The notes beneath the pieces are model-generated. The model was not told where the DNA came from. It worked only from the letters and a program-made list of their open reading frames with translations, and did no database searches. This document shows, piece by piece, positions 36,601-47,215 of a stretch of 64,000 nt of DNA; positions within the stretch are counted from its first letter, which is position 1; each line of letters starts with the position of its first letter. The DNA comes from Epiperipatus broadwayi. Taxonomy: Eukaryota; Onychophora; Udeonychophora; Euonychophora; Peripatidae. The translations under genes were made by a program, and so were the position numbers. The stretch covers positions 8,846,679 to 8,910,678 of the forward strand of contig JAQFVV010000018.1 in the NCBI GenBank assembly GCA_028023455.1, read 5' to 3'.

Positions 36601-37859
36601 AGAGTTTTAAATATCCCAGGTGTAGTTTAATTATATATAAAATTGCAAGAGACAGTATTTTATATGGATTGTTTCTTTCTTTAGAATCTCAGTGGGCATT
36701 TTACATGGAACACCTATGCCTTCTTATTAAAGAGAAGAAACTATAAGATTTGTATTTATTATTATTTAGAAGATTATAAAACAAATTGCATGCACTGATA
36801 TTGTTCTAACTATTTGCAGATTTTTATCATCAGACAATTTATTTATAAATCTTGAACACAAATGTTTTTTTAATAAATCTGATATTTTATAACTTAGTTT
36901 AGGAGGGGGAAAGGATTTTGATGTTGAAATACATTTTAAAAAGAAAAAACATTCGTTGGAATTGCAATAAATTTCCCTAAGATGATTGAATGAATGAAAT
37001 ATAAACAACAACAACAAAAAATTAAAATTTGTTATTCCTGTATTTGTATTTGAGAATTAAATTAAATATATTATTGTAATTGTTAATTTTATGATATAAC
37101 GCACTAAAAAATATTTATAAAAAAAATTATTATTTGAATCTTTTGAATTTTTTAATTTTGAAATATCAAGGTGTATATTTTAATAAGGTACAACATAGAC
37201 TTTAATATTAGGATGAGACTAAATATGAAAGATGTCACTTTCAATAAGTTATAAAAAAATAGATCTATGTTTAAAATAATTTAAAAGATTTTTTTAAACA
37301 TTTCCAATTTACTTTATGTCAAATCAAACACATTTCTACATTCAAATATTGATTTCATTTTCATCTTTGTTCAAAGTAGAGTCTGCACTAAAAGTTGTAC
37401 AAAAAATGCCTCTAGATTGCAAGACCATGAATATATTAATAAAATATTTATTTTTTTCTGTCTTATTTGTGGCTATTTGATTACTAAATAGCCATCATTC
37501 TGTTCATGCCTTTTATGTGATATTTTTCATGAGATCTTGTATCATATATTTGATACTTTTTTTTTATTTTGAATAATTAAGCAAGCATGTCTATCACTTA
37601 TAAGTGCATTTCTATAGTTAACTATGACAGATAAAATCTGTTTTCTTTCTGTTCAGATATATTTGATAATGACATTACATGATTCTTTTGAAGAAGTTAA
37701 CTTATTAAAAATAATTTCAGTCACTTCTGGTGGGGTTTCTATTAATGATCTTAAATATCTTTTTAATAAATGGAATTCATGGCTAATGAAGTGTTTCAAC
37801 AACTATTGACAATAATTTAATTTATGTAATATTTGATCAATTTTACAAGAGCTATGTTT
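36601..37859. other. No recognised gene or repeat
   Basis: AT-rich spacer with stops in all frames beyond about 60-80 codons. Confidence 0.5.
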
Positions 37860-37861
37860 TA

Positions 37862-38325
37862 GATTATAATAAATTATAGAAAGTAATCATCCTTTTCTCA
37901 CAAGTGCCATTAAACATTGGTGTTCAATCTGTGAGGATACTCTTGCTCCAGCTACAAGATAGAGATGGTCATCTTATTCCTGAACTCATATATAATTATA
38001 TGAGTCAATCTTAAATGTCTAGAAGTGAAAACATCAATTTATAAATCATTCACTTCAAATTCATTTTTTATTTTTAATATTCTTATTAGCACTTCTAAAA
38101 TTTTTTAAATAAAGTGAATGAGTTATAAATGTATACTCTCACTTCTAAACACTTCATATTGGTTCATATAATTACATTTGAGTTCAGGAATATGATGACC
38201 ATTCCTATTTTCTTAAAATCTTATCCTGTAGCTGGAGTGAAAGTATCCTTGCAGATTGAACACCAATTAATGACACTTGTGAGAAAAGGATGATTAACTT
38301 TCTATAGTTTATTATAATAATTTAA
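37862..38325. mobile_element. Long palindromic (fold-back) element
   Basis: Arms of about 230 bp are inverted copies. The left begins ATTATAATAAATTATAGAAAG and then CCTTTTCTCACAAGTG. The right ends with the inverse, CACTTGTGAGAAAAGG and then CTATAGTTTATTATAAT. The centre is near 38092. No open frame and no hammerhead core were found. It is a fold-back or MITE-like element of unknown type, with divergence suggesting moderate age. Confidence 0.8.
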
Positions 38326-38639
38326 TTTATAAATTATTTATACCTGATATATTCTGTGATCATTGGGAAAAGATTATTTGATAATTTTGGATTTTTTTTA
38401 CAAATGAGGAAGTTAATGAAAGGCATTCTACAGGCAGACCTGCTATTTCTGAAAATCAATAGACTTTTTAAACAAATGGTAATCAGCATTATCCAAAGTA
38501 TGACTTTTTTCTAAATGTGAAAGTCACAATAAATCATTGAATCACAATGAATAAGTGTACATTAAAGAAGATTCCAGACAAACTTTTTTCAGTTTACTAG
38601 TTAACATTTTTTCCTTTAAAATAGGCAAAAATACATATT

Positions 38640-38985
38640 GCCACTCAGTGCAAAACAGAGTAATCAATGGATGCCAGAAGACTTGTTCATAAAATCCCCA
38701 TCTAATAACAACTTATCCAATATCATCAGACTAGTTTCTGGATGTGGCCTTCATCAGTGAGGAGCCTTAGATCTGAGAGCACTGTATCTAGATCTTAGGA
38801 TCTAATGCAATCCTACAGCAGCCACCCTTTATCTCTTCTTAACTACAAAACTATGAGTCTTAAATAGAAAACACTATAATATTTTCAATCCAAGCCCATT
38901 AGCTTATATAGTCATATAGGTCTGATCTCAGTTCAGTACCTATACATTTTGGTGACTTTGGTTCTTTAATAATCATAGCCACCAC
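38640..38985. mobile_element. Remnant related to the 19.3 kb hammerhead unit
   Basis: The region around the hammerhead at 38723-38763, and the downstream block at 38880-38960, align by eye with parts of the 19255-19805 unit in the same order: shared ATAGTCATAT/ATAGCCATAT and CAGTTCAGTAC-like blocks. Only one copy is present. The 5' and 3' limits are uncertain. Confidence 0.5.
38723..38763 (-). ncRNA. Hammerhead ribozyme with intact core and weak stem II
   Basis: On the minus strand helix I pairs TCCTCA with TGATGA (five of six). The core CTGATGA is intact. Stem II has only GG/CC around a six-base loop beside an A-A mismatch. GAAA is intact. Helix III is one C-G pair with loop TA, then the triplet GTC. 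All core bases are canonical. The short stem II is the main weakness. Confidence 0.7.
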
Positions 38986-41162
38986 TATCCTATTAGTCAG
39001 GATTGGTTTTAAGCCAATAAAGTTTTTCCTGTTTTAGTAACAGTTATAAGCAAGCATAAGAAATGGTAATCATGTGATGTTTATTTTTTCCTTTGTTAGA
39101 GACAACCAAAATTGCATTGTCATTATTCAGAAGTCTCTTTTTATTCTTTATCTTGTTATCCCATACAATAAATTAAAATGCAAATATTTTCTAAAGTTTT
39201 TAGCTCAATCTATTTACTGATTTGAATTAGAAAAATAAAAGTAAAATGATATAACTAGGTCAAAAACAGAATAAATATAATACCTTCTATTAGAGGATGA
39301 CAAAATGAGATAAAAACTTTCCTTAGCATTACCATTTAATGACTGTTGATTTTACTTATTCCCTACATTTATGTTTTCTGGAATTGAAGTATAGATATCT
39401 TTAGTATTCATTAATATATTTTGGAGAAAATGTCATTGTATAACATCCGGAAAATATTTTATTTCAACTACTGTTGGATTAGTGCTCTATGTCCCGATTT
39501 ATTATTATCCTTGTCCATGAGAATATGTTGTATTTAATGATAGTTAAAGTAAGCATCTCATTTATAATATTTTGTATTTGTATAAGTATCATTCAACATC
39601 TTTAGACATAAGATGTAAAAGGTTAGCTAGAAGAATTTCCTACAGTTTGGTTTTCAAATTAAAATATGATTTAAATAATTAATAGGCAATGATGATGACT
39701 ATTAAAAATAATATTCATTAATTAATCATTCCAGTTAAGCAACTTGTTCACTTTTGCAGTGGAATGCTTATAGTGTCCATAATCTGAATTTAAAATTTGT
39801 TTGTTCAGAATGGAAAAATGATTTCTCATCGCTAAAGATTACTAAGAAAGCTTGGGATTATATTTTTAAATACCTGGCCTAATCCAACTGCAGCAGCCTA
39901 CAATTATTAGTTGGTAAATGTGCTAAACTTTCATTAATCACCAATTGATGAATTGTTATCTTAGTGAAGTATGAAATATCTTGTTTTATAAAATAAAATG
40001 GAAAGTTGTATCTATAAATTGTCTTCAAAAAGTTTTAGGGTGTGTTGATAATACTCTGGTAATAATTGTATTTTCATGCTTTTTAATGATGTAAAGTTTT
40101 AAATAGTTCAGAATAAATTCTTAAATAGTTATACTAAAGAGTTTGTAATCAATTAAGAAAAAAGATTGGCAAATATTGTATTGCATAGTCACATTACACT
40201 CATGTTAAAGAAAAAACAATATTTATTCAAACAAAATTATCATCTGTTTGTTTTTTCAACATTTTTAGTGACTCATTTGATAATGTGATAATGAAATTCA
40301 CTCCTCTCATTTCTGGTTGTGCTCGTTTTATTTATCATCAAGTTTTTTAAGTACTGTAAACTTTTATTATAAACTAAATTTTTTTCTACTAATAAAACAG
40401 TTCCATCCAACCTTATTATTTATACTTCAAACTTAAGTCTAGATTTAATCTGACCAATCTTCCATGTATATATTTTCTTTACAGATTAGATTTTTTCAAA
40501 AAATTTTCCCAGTAAAATCACTAATATATTTTTATTCTTTGTAGATTGCCAACTTTAATATCTATAAAGCAATTTAAAAGTTTCTAAACCTTAAAAAAGT
40601 TTCATTTTTAAAGTTAAATGTTCCTTCATCCAAAGATCTTTCCCAGATATTCATTATGCCAAAAGTCACTTTTGTGACCGTAGATGCAATTAATACTAGA
40701 TAGTAGTTTAAACAGATTTCCAGATTAGTTTCTAGATGTACTTCTTTAGCAGAACATTTATTAACTATTCAGCATTACCTTTTATTTCTATCATATTAGT
40801 AAGAAATGGTTTTAAATTTTCAAACACATTAAGATTTTATTCTAATCTAATAACCAATAATAATTTAGTTTGGGGTCTTATTTTGGATCATCTGTAGTTT
40901 ATGAATTAATCAGAAGTCAAAACTATCAACAGCTTTAATGTCTTCAACATAGTTAACTTCTATCTTTATCATCATACTTTTTTTTCAAATTTAATAATTA
41001 CATAATTCATTTAATATCCATCTCTTATCTTTACACTTTCTATCTTCCTTTTTTTAATAAATCTGATAGTGTCTTTGATCTTTCATTTTGCCTGTATATG
41101 TTACCACTTAACATATGTACCATAAAGAATTAAGAAATGTCTTCCATTAGGCAGGTAAATAA
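38986..41162. other. No recognised gene or repeat
   Basis: About 2.2 kb of AT-rich sequence with no supported frame or repeat. Confidence 0.5.
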
Positions 41163-41866
41163 CAAAGGATCTCTTATGTAAATAAGCATTTATTTTTATA
41201 TAGCGCTATGCCTACAATTGTATTACATTCAAATATCAGCCTTTCAAGCTAATTGTGCATGTGCTTTTTGCAAGTATTAATAATAAATGAATACTTTTCT
41301 TTCCAATACAAGATATAGTATTTATGCAGGAATAAAATGAATCCACTTATTCCTACAACTCAAATGCTTATATATGAGCAAATATGAAGTACTCACAAGG
41401 AAAGCATGATGATAGACCACTCACTTTAAATTACTATTTATGGTGTCTGAATGAATAACGTCAGTGAAATTGTCTAGAATTTACTAAACATCACTCTAAC
41501 TGAAACTTAATCATATGTAATACAATTTTAGGCATAGTGCTATATAAAAATAAATGCTTATTTACACATGATTAAGTTTCAGTTAGAGTGATGTTTAGTA
41601 TATTCTAGACAATTTCACCGACGTCATTCATTCAGACACCGTAAATAGTAATTTAAAGTGAGTGGTCTATCCTCACGCTTTCCTTTCCAGTACTTCAGAT
41701 TTGCTCATATATAATCATTTGAATTGTAGAAATAAGTGGATTCATTTTATTCCTGCATAAATACTATATCTTGTATTGGAAAGGAAAGTATTCATTTATT
41801 ATTAGCACTCGCAAAAAGCACATGCACAATTAGCTTGAAAGGCTGATATTTGAATGCAAAGGATCT
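41163..41866. mobile_element. Palindromic element with 10-bp target duplication
   Basis: CAAAGGATCT occurs at 41163-41172 and 41857-41866, directly bounding the element. Inside, a terminal segment x (41181-41227, starting AAATAAGCATTT) is followed by a long arm (41228-41514), then inverted x (about 41519-41565), then the inverted arm (to 41856). The order x, arm, x', arm' is not a simple hairpin (which would be x, arm, arm', x'). It looks like a permuted one. No open frame is present. The perfect duplication suggests a fairly recent insertion. Confidence 0.8.
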
Positions 41867-42184
41867 TTTAGAAAAGGCTACTGTGTACAGTGTTAGATAT
41901 AGTTGTTAATTATTATTACTTTCTGCCTAATCTTGAATTAAACTATTATAGAATTTCATTATAAAGACTCATTCATAAAGCATGCCAAGACACATAATAA
42001 TTGCTAACCAAAGAGAAAAAAAATTGTGAGTTGATTCCTAATAGAAAAAAATTAAAAAACTAAATTATTGATTTGGCCTATTAAATAGAATTATGCAGAT
42101 TTTATTTTACTACCTTGAATATAAAATGGTATTTAAGTAGAATAAAAAAACGTTTGTAGTTTCTGATAATTTCCTAACAAGTTT
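41867..42184. other. No recognised gene or repeat
   Basis: Short AT-rich spacer with no feature seen. Confidence 0.5.
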
Positions 42185-42775
42185 ACATTCCTGGAGCCTG
42201 AACTCTGGTTCTTATGGGGGGGGGGGCTGGGATGTGAGTGCTATGGGGATTAGTATGGGTTTCATCTTTTTTATCTTTGGGACAGTGAAGATGATGTGAT
42301 GCATTGTGGTTTTAATCTCTTTATTCTCTATGTGATTCATAGGTTGGTTATTAGACTATGTGATAATCTGTAGATGGCATATGATGTAAGCATGTGAGAT
42401 TTACATTTTTGATTAGTACTGCAGCATTGCTGGTATTGGCTATGAAGATGAGAGAATCTCATGCTTGGGTGACTCAGGCCAGAGTTCTTCTATGATTTAA
42501 ACTTCAAATCGGGCTGTTGTGTCACTCATCTCTGACATCTGGATGGCAGGGTCTGGTGCTTGGAAGGTCTCACAAGCCTGGGTTTTGATGGGGATCTGAA
42601 TACTGTGGAGATTAGTAAGGGCATTGGATGAGAGAGTCTGAGCTTTGGAAATACCCCAAGGCCTGGTTCCTAGTCCTAAGCAGGTGGTCTGGGACATGGA
42701 TGCTGCAGGAATTAGTATGGGTTTTCACTTTCTCATCTTCTGGATGATGGAGATGATGTGATTCTTGATAGCTAT
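42185..42775 (+). repeat. Degenerate G-rich repeat block
   Basis: Far richer in G than its surroundings, with strand asymmetry (G over C on the plus strand) and a run of ten G near 42217. The segment with GGATTAGTATGGGTTT followed by GATGATGTGAT (near 42247-42300) recurs near 42708-42780, about 464 bp later. Partial units with AAGCCTGG or AGGCCTGG lie between (near 42575 and 42659). It looks like an old tandem repeat. The minus-strand 66-codon frame inside has no family features. Confidence 0.6.
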
Positions 42776-44369
42776 GATCTATCTAGTTGCCATTAAGATC
42801 AGGGGTTACTTAGTAAACTATGAAAGAAGCTATGAATGGCAAGATATATGCATATACAATTTAAGGTTTTTCTGTTCACTCGGTAAATCAAGTTCTGCAT
42901 TGTAAATCATAATTTGAATCTTGTATATCACTACATATAACATGTAAATTCAAAGATTAATATTAGGTTAATAAATCATATTTTGAGAGAAAAAAAAGTT
43001 TGGATTTTTTTTTTTTCAAAATAGCCAACTCATAACCCAAGTCAAATAATCATTCATTAATTGATCTGTAAAAAAAATATCTATCTGTTCTTAGTAGAGA
43101 AATAGAAAAGTAAAAAAAATTATAAAAACCCCTACCAACTTTATCATTTGATTGGCATGGTGAGTAATATCTTTTATGTGTGAGATAATTTTATCATACA
43201 TTGGTCTTTTTAAAACTGTTTTATCTTGTCTCTATATATTTATTAATACTTTAATATCATTAACATCATATATACTGAAATTTCAATCTACCATTGATAC
43301 ATATTTTATTTTCTTATATATTTTGTCTGTTTCATTTATTTGAGCCAGATTTAACACAATATATATATTATTTTTTCCCAAATCCATTGTTTTTAAAATT
43401 CCAAATCATGGTCATGAAGCAATATTTTCCTACAAAAATATTTTATTTAAAAGAAAAATGATATTGTTTAAATCTTTTTTGTTTGCTGTTCTTTTTTAAT
43501 AAGCTAAATGAAAATGTAAAAACATTGTTTCCAGAGAAATACATTGTCAAGAATTATTTCATTCACTTTTGAGTTTTAATTTATTTCAACTGCTTCTACT
43601 TGTTTATATTATTGTTGTATCTATTGTTTTGGTATATTTCATAGCTGCCTTTCAAGCAGTCGGCTTGCGTTCGCTTTCCGTTCAACGCTTTGAAATATAT
43701 AATAAAAAAAACAAAGAGGAGATATGTTGAATTCAAAGTCATGTCAAACTTTGCCAAATTACATGAATTTATAAAATTAAAATGTTTTAAAGAATAATGG
43801 ATTATATTAGTCATATAAATATTATGCTCACAATATGATCACGGAAGTATTTTATTCTAAAAATATCAAACTTTGAATTGAAATATAAAATTTGCACGAA
43901 AGAAATATTTTGTTTTTGTAATTAGGAATTTTTAAATATATATCTTGTTTATATTTTTTTTTTAAAATATATATCTTGTTTATATATAACAGATCTTTAT
44001 GTTTTGTAATTTGTAAAATAACGCTAATATTGTTATGATCAAAATAAAAGATTTAAATATATCTAATAACTAAAAGTTATATTAACTCTACTGTTTTAAG
44101 CATTATATATAATTACTGTAATATTAAAATTATATGTATAATAAGTATAGTGTTGTGAATTACAAAATATCATCGTACTTTTCAAAGTTTTTTGAAATTA
44201 ATTAAATTGTTAATATTTATAATTTTTAATAATTTCTTAATTTTATATGTTTTTTTACATACATAATTTTTCTTATCCATCCCCTTGAAAAATTATAAAT
44301 TGTGAATTTCATTATGCATACAAGTTCTTTTTTATTCATTACAAGATAATCATCATAATAAAAGATAAT
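42776..44369. other. No recognised gene or repeat
   Basis: AT-rich spacer. A roughly 20-bp block with ATATATATCTTGTTTATAT is directly duplicated near 43936 and 43968. Confidence 0.5.
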
Positions 44370-45039
44370 ACATTGTACAGGCTTAAACCTGCATTTATAT
44401 ATGTAATATATGCGGGGTTCGAACTCAGACTTTCACACGACCCACCACTCTCAGTGCTATCTCATATTGCTGACCCACCTGATCACACACATGTTGAAAA
44501 GATAAATAATCACCAATATACATATTTCATGCTAAACCAGCAATCATCAGTTGGTCTAGATTACTATCCTCACACATATATATAATCAGTATTCAGCTTT
44601 ATATTAAGATAGACAATCTATATACTTTAATGGACAGGCTTCAAACTATTCCAACTCACAACTCTTTAGCCTTCCATTTCATTGAAAATCTGATGATGGA
44701 ACGTTCAAAGCCCTTGCTAGTGCCAGGGTTGTCATCCTACCCATGTTGACATATTAGTCACTCTGACCCCTCGTGTACAGGAGAATAATCCATTTATACA
44801 TACATATGTGAGGGATGGGCAGACCTTTTACACACTATTTATGTAAGTTAATACATTGTACAGGCTTAAACCTGCATTTATATATGTAATATATGCGGGG
44901 TTCGAACTCAGACTTTCACACGACCCACCACTCTCAGTGCCATCTCATATTGCTGACCCACCTGATCACACACATGTTGAAAAGAGAGTGGTGGGTCATG
45001 TGAAAGTCTGAGTTCGAACCCTGCATATATTACATAGTA
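44370..45039 (-). mobile_element. Hammerhead-bearing SINE-like element, tandem and inverted copies
   Basis: An about 132-bp block at 44370-44500 is repeated nearly perfectly at 44853-44985 (483 bp later). An inverted short piece follows at 44986-45039. On the minus strand each block holds a polymerase III-like A box (TAGCACTGAGAGTGG or TGGCACTGAGAGTGG) about 20 bases before a B box (GAGTTCGAACCCC). A complete hammerhead fold lies about 45 bases before the A box in the first copy. A promoter of this kind plus a self-cleaving ribozyme in a repeated unit is the design of Sm-alpha-like SINE satellites and animal retrozymes. Between the direct copies (near 44694) a second CTGATGA is followed by an imperfect core. 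Confidence 0.75.
44512..44555 (-). ncRNA. Type I hammerhead ribozyme ahead of the SINE-like promoter
   Basis: On the minus strand helix I pairs ACCAA with TTGGT (five perfect pairs). The core CTGATGA is intact. Stem II is TGCT/AGCA around GGTTT beside a T-T mismatch. GAAA is intact. Helix III is TA/TA with loop TG, ending in the triplet ATA, which is allowed by NUH though less usual than GTC. A diverged relative is at 53276-53319. Confidence 0.8.
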
Positions 45040-45254
45040 AAAGATGTAAGTCAAATATTTATCTACACTATGGAAGTTTGGAGACAGTTTTCTAAACAAA
45101 AGCAAATTTTAATGTTTTCCTGAAGGTTTGTAATGATGGTGTTCGAGTTGTATTTTTATATTGGACTATTTCCGTCATCTAATATGAGTATTGAATGTTT
45201 TTAAAAAAATTTAACTTTATTGAAATATTCCAAATACATTTAACTGTTAGTAAT

Positions 45255-45345
45255 AGCACATCAAACAGTTCGTATATGCATAACGTTTCAAGAGGTATTA
45301 TTCTCCCCTCTTCTTCAGGTCTTGCTGGCCTGACCAGTGACAGTA
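45255..45345 (-). ncRNA. Hammerhead-like region, PLE-B inverted arm
   Basis: On the minus strand CTGAAGA, then AGAGG/CCTCT around an AT-rich loop, then T and GAAACGTT. The core is present, but helix III would be a C-G pair with no loop, which can only form between two molecules, and helix I does not pair. The forward copy near 46717 has CTGAAGA and the same stem but AAAA for GAAA. Tentative. Confidence 0.4.
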
Positions 45346-45783
45346 CTAGCATGGTATTTGAACCTGGACCCTTAGATTCTTGAGAATTGAATTTTAAGCT
45401 AATGCTCTAAACAACTGAATTTCCAAAAGCAAAAGTCAGTAGAAATTTCATACACTTATCTATGAGATTCCTCCTGATTTCTCCATTTTTTCCTAAGAGC
45501 AAAGTTGAGTAATGGTTTTCATACATTATGTATAGTCACACTAGGTTGGCTTATGGTATTTTTTGTTATGGTCATGTGAGCAGCTTCTTTAATTTTTTTC
45601 TTTGTATCTTTCCTTCTCTATCCAATACTTTTGTATTTTCCCAATTGAACATATGTTCATTGGCACATACATGGTCTGCTACCTTAGACACATTTGTTTT
45701 GTCTCTTCTAATCATCAGTTTTTATTCTTGCAAGCACATTCCCTTCAATTAAATTCACAATAGAATCAGAACAAAAGCAAAAA

Positions 45784-46266
45784 TTGGCATTCTTAGATGT
45801 TCTTATGACAAGACTCTCTCATGGCAAAATCAAAACTACAGTTTACTCAAAACCTACACATACAGGAAAATACCTAGCCTATACATCCAATCACACCAGA
45901 AGCACAAAACATGGAGCTATACTATCACTATGGAACAGAGCAAAAGAAATTTGTTCAGAAACCAGCGATTTGGAAAAAGAAAAGATCTATATAGAACAAA
46001 CTCTTATGAAAAATGGTTATCCATCAGCTGTTATTAAAAAAATGTTAAATGGACAACAAAAAGAACCATCAAGAAAAAAGTTAATTATTGGTACTGTAAT
46101 GTACCCTTTCATTCCAAAAATAACAGACAAATTAAGGAAAATCTGCAGTCAGTATAACATCAGAATAGCTTTTCATAGCCATACCACCCTTCAAGGAATT
46201 ATAACATCTACAAAGCTTAAACTTGAAATGCTGAAAAGAAAAAACTGCATCATTGAAATACTATAA
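45784..46266 (+). pseudogene. Penelope-like protein, thumb to GIY-YIG (PLE-B)
   Basis: This open frame of 160 codons starts within the RT domain with FLDVLMTRLSHGKIKTTVYS then KPTHTGKYLAYTSNHT, matching the 'l.FLDvlv.r...g.l.t.vYrKpthT..yl...S.Hp' box that follows the YVDD catalytic site. Next come LWNRAKEICSE, IYIEQTLMKNGYPSAVIKKM (the 'L..NGYp..fI' helix), an IIGTVMYPFIPKITDKLRKI box, and KLEMLKRKNCIIEIL leading into GIY-YIG. A stop interrupts there. The next codons read ECGRTYIGEIS, the YIG half. The ATG is an internal Met at the truncation, not a true start. Confidence 0.85.
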
Positions 46267-46623
46267 GAATGTGGAAGAACATATATTGGTGAGATCAGTC
46301 ATCCCCATTGAAAAATGCTTGCAATAACATAAACTGATGATTAGAAGAGAGAAAACAGATGTGACTAAGGTAACAGACTATGTATGTGCTAATGAACATA
46401 TGTTCAATTGGAAAAATGCAAAACTATTGGATAGAAAAGAAAAGATACAAAGAAAAAAATGTAAAAAAGCTGCTCACATGACAATGACAAAAAAATTTCA
46501 TAAGTCAACCTAGTGTGACTATACATAATGTATGGAAATCACTTATCAAATTCACTGACAGGAAAAAGTAGAGAAATCAGGAGGAACCTCATAGATATGA
46601 AATTTCTACTGACAGTTGCCTTT

Positions 46624-46692
46624 GGCAGGATGGCTCAGTTGGTTAGAGAATTATTCAAGAATCTAAGACAGGTTCAAATCCCATGCTAGTAC
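46624..46692 (+). repeat. tRNA-like sequence in the PLE-B 3' region
   Basis: TGGCTCAGTTGG (46631-46642) is a very good polymerase III A box and GGTTCAAATCC (46671-46681) a very good B box, 29 bases apart. The flanks do not close a cloverleaf. Worn copies occur at 45350-45425 (minus), 8515-8600 (minus) and 13260-13330 (plus), always at the same place in PLE-B. It is therefore part of the element or of a SINE that parasitises it. Confidence 0.7.
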
Positions 46693-46890
46693 TGTCACTG
46701 GTCAGGCCAGCAGCACCTGAAGAAGAGGGAGAATAATACCTCTCAAAACATTGTGCATATACTAACATGTTTGATGTGCTATTACTAACAGTTGAATGTA
46801 TTTGGAATATTTAAATAAAGCTAATTTTTTCTAAAGATATTCAATACTCAAAATAGATTATGGAAATAATCCAATATAAAAAGCAAATTT

Positions 46891-47142
46891 TGTTTTCTTA
46901 ACACTTTTTTTTCTTTTTACAGATCTGCATCTTTTACTAAGCAAATCAACATAAATGTAAAAACAAAGATATATGTGTGTGTGTGTCTATGATGACTCTA
47001 CACAATGGAGTAGGTTGCATCATAGCATAATAGTATTCTTTATTTCTGATCAATGCTGGCTCATCTAACTAACCCAGTTCATCCAGGAACTTTTGCCTTT
47101 TAGTTATATTTAATATAGCTGCTGCTATAGTTGTTGTTGTTG

Positions 47143-47215
<73 letters not shown>

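Larger units (their letters stand above)
45120..46890 (+). mobile_element. PLE-B copy 3: inverted 3' part upstream of coding part
   Basis: From 45120 to about 45725 the minus strand carries the 3' end of the family. From about 45780 the plus strand carries thumb and GIY-YIG coding sequence followed by the same 3' end in forward orientation (46300-46890). The inverted match can be followed, for example, around CTAGTGTGACTATACATAATG on one side and its inverse on the other. The element is truncated before the RT catalytic boxes. The 3' part holds a tRNA-like stretch and a hammerhead-like region. An inverted terminal piece upstream is a known Penelope arrangement. Confidence 0.8.

Noticed and set aside
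36468-36746. 92-codon plus-strand frame as a gene
   Set aside because: Overlaps a repeat unit, has no recognisable motif and no supporting context.
44694-44720. CTGATGA followed by a GGA..TTC hairpin
   Set aside because: GAAA is replaced by CAAAG and helix I does not pair; at best a decayed hammerhead.
46326-46360. CTGATGA followed by GAAAA in PLE-B
   Set aside because: Lies in GIY-YIG coding sequence; no stem II or helix I pairing and not conserved as a ribozyme.
46624-46692. Functional tRNA gene
   Set aside because: A and B boxes are good, but no acceptor stem or anticodon arm can be formed and the sequence recurs inside PLE-B copies.
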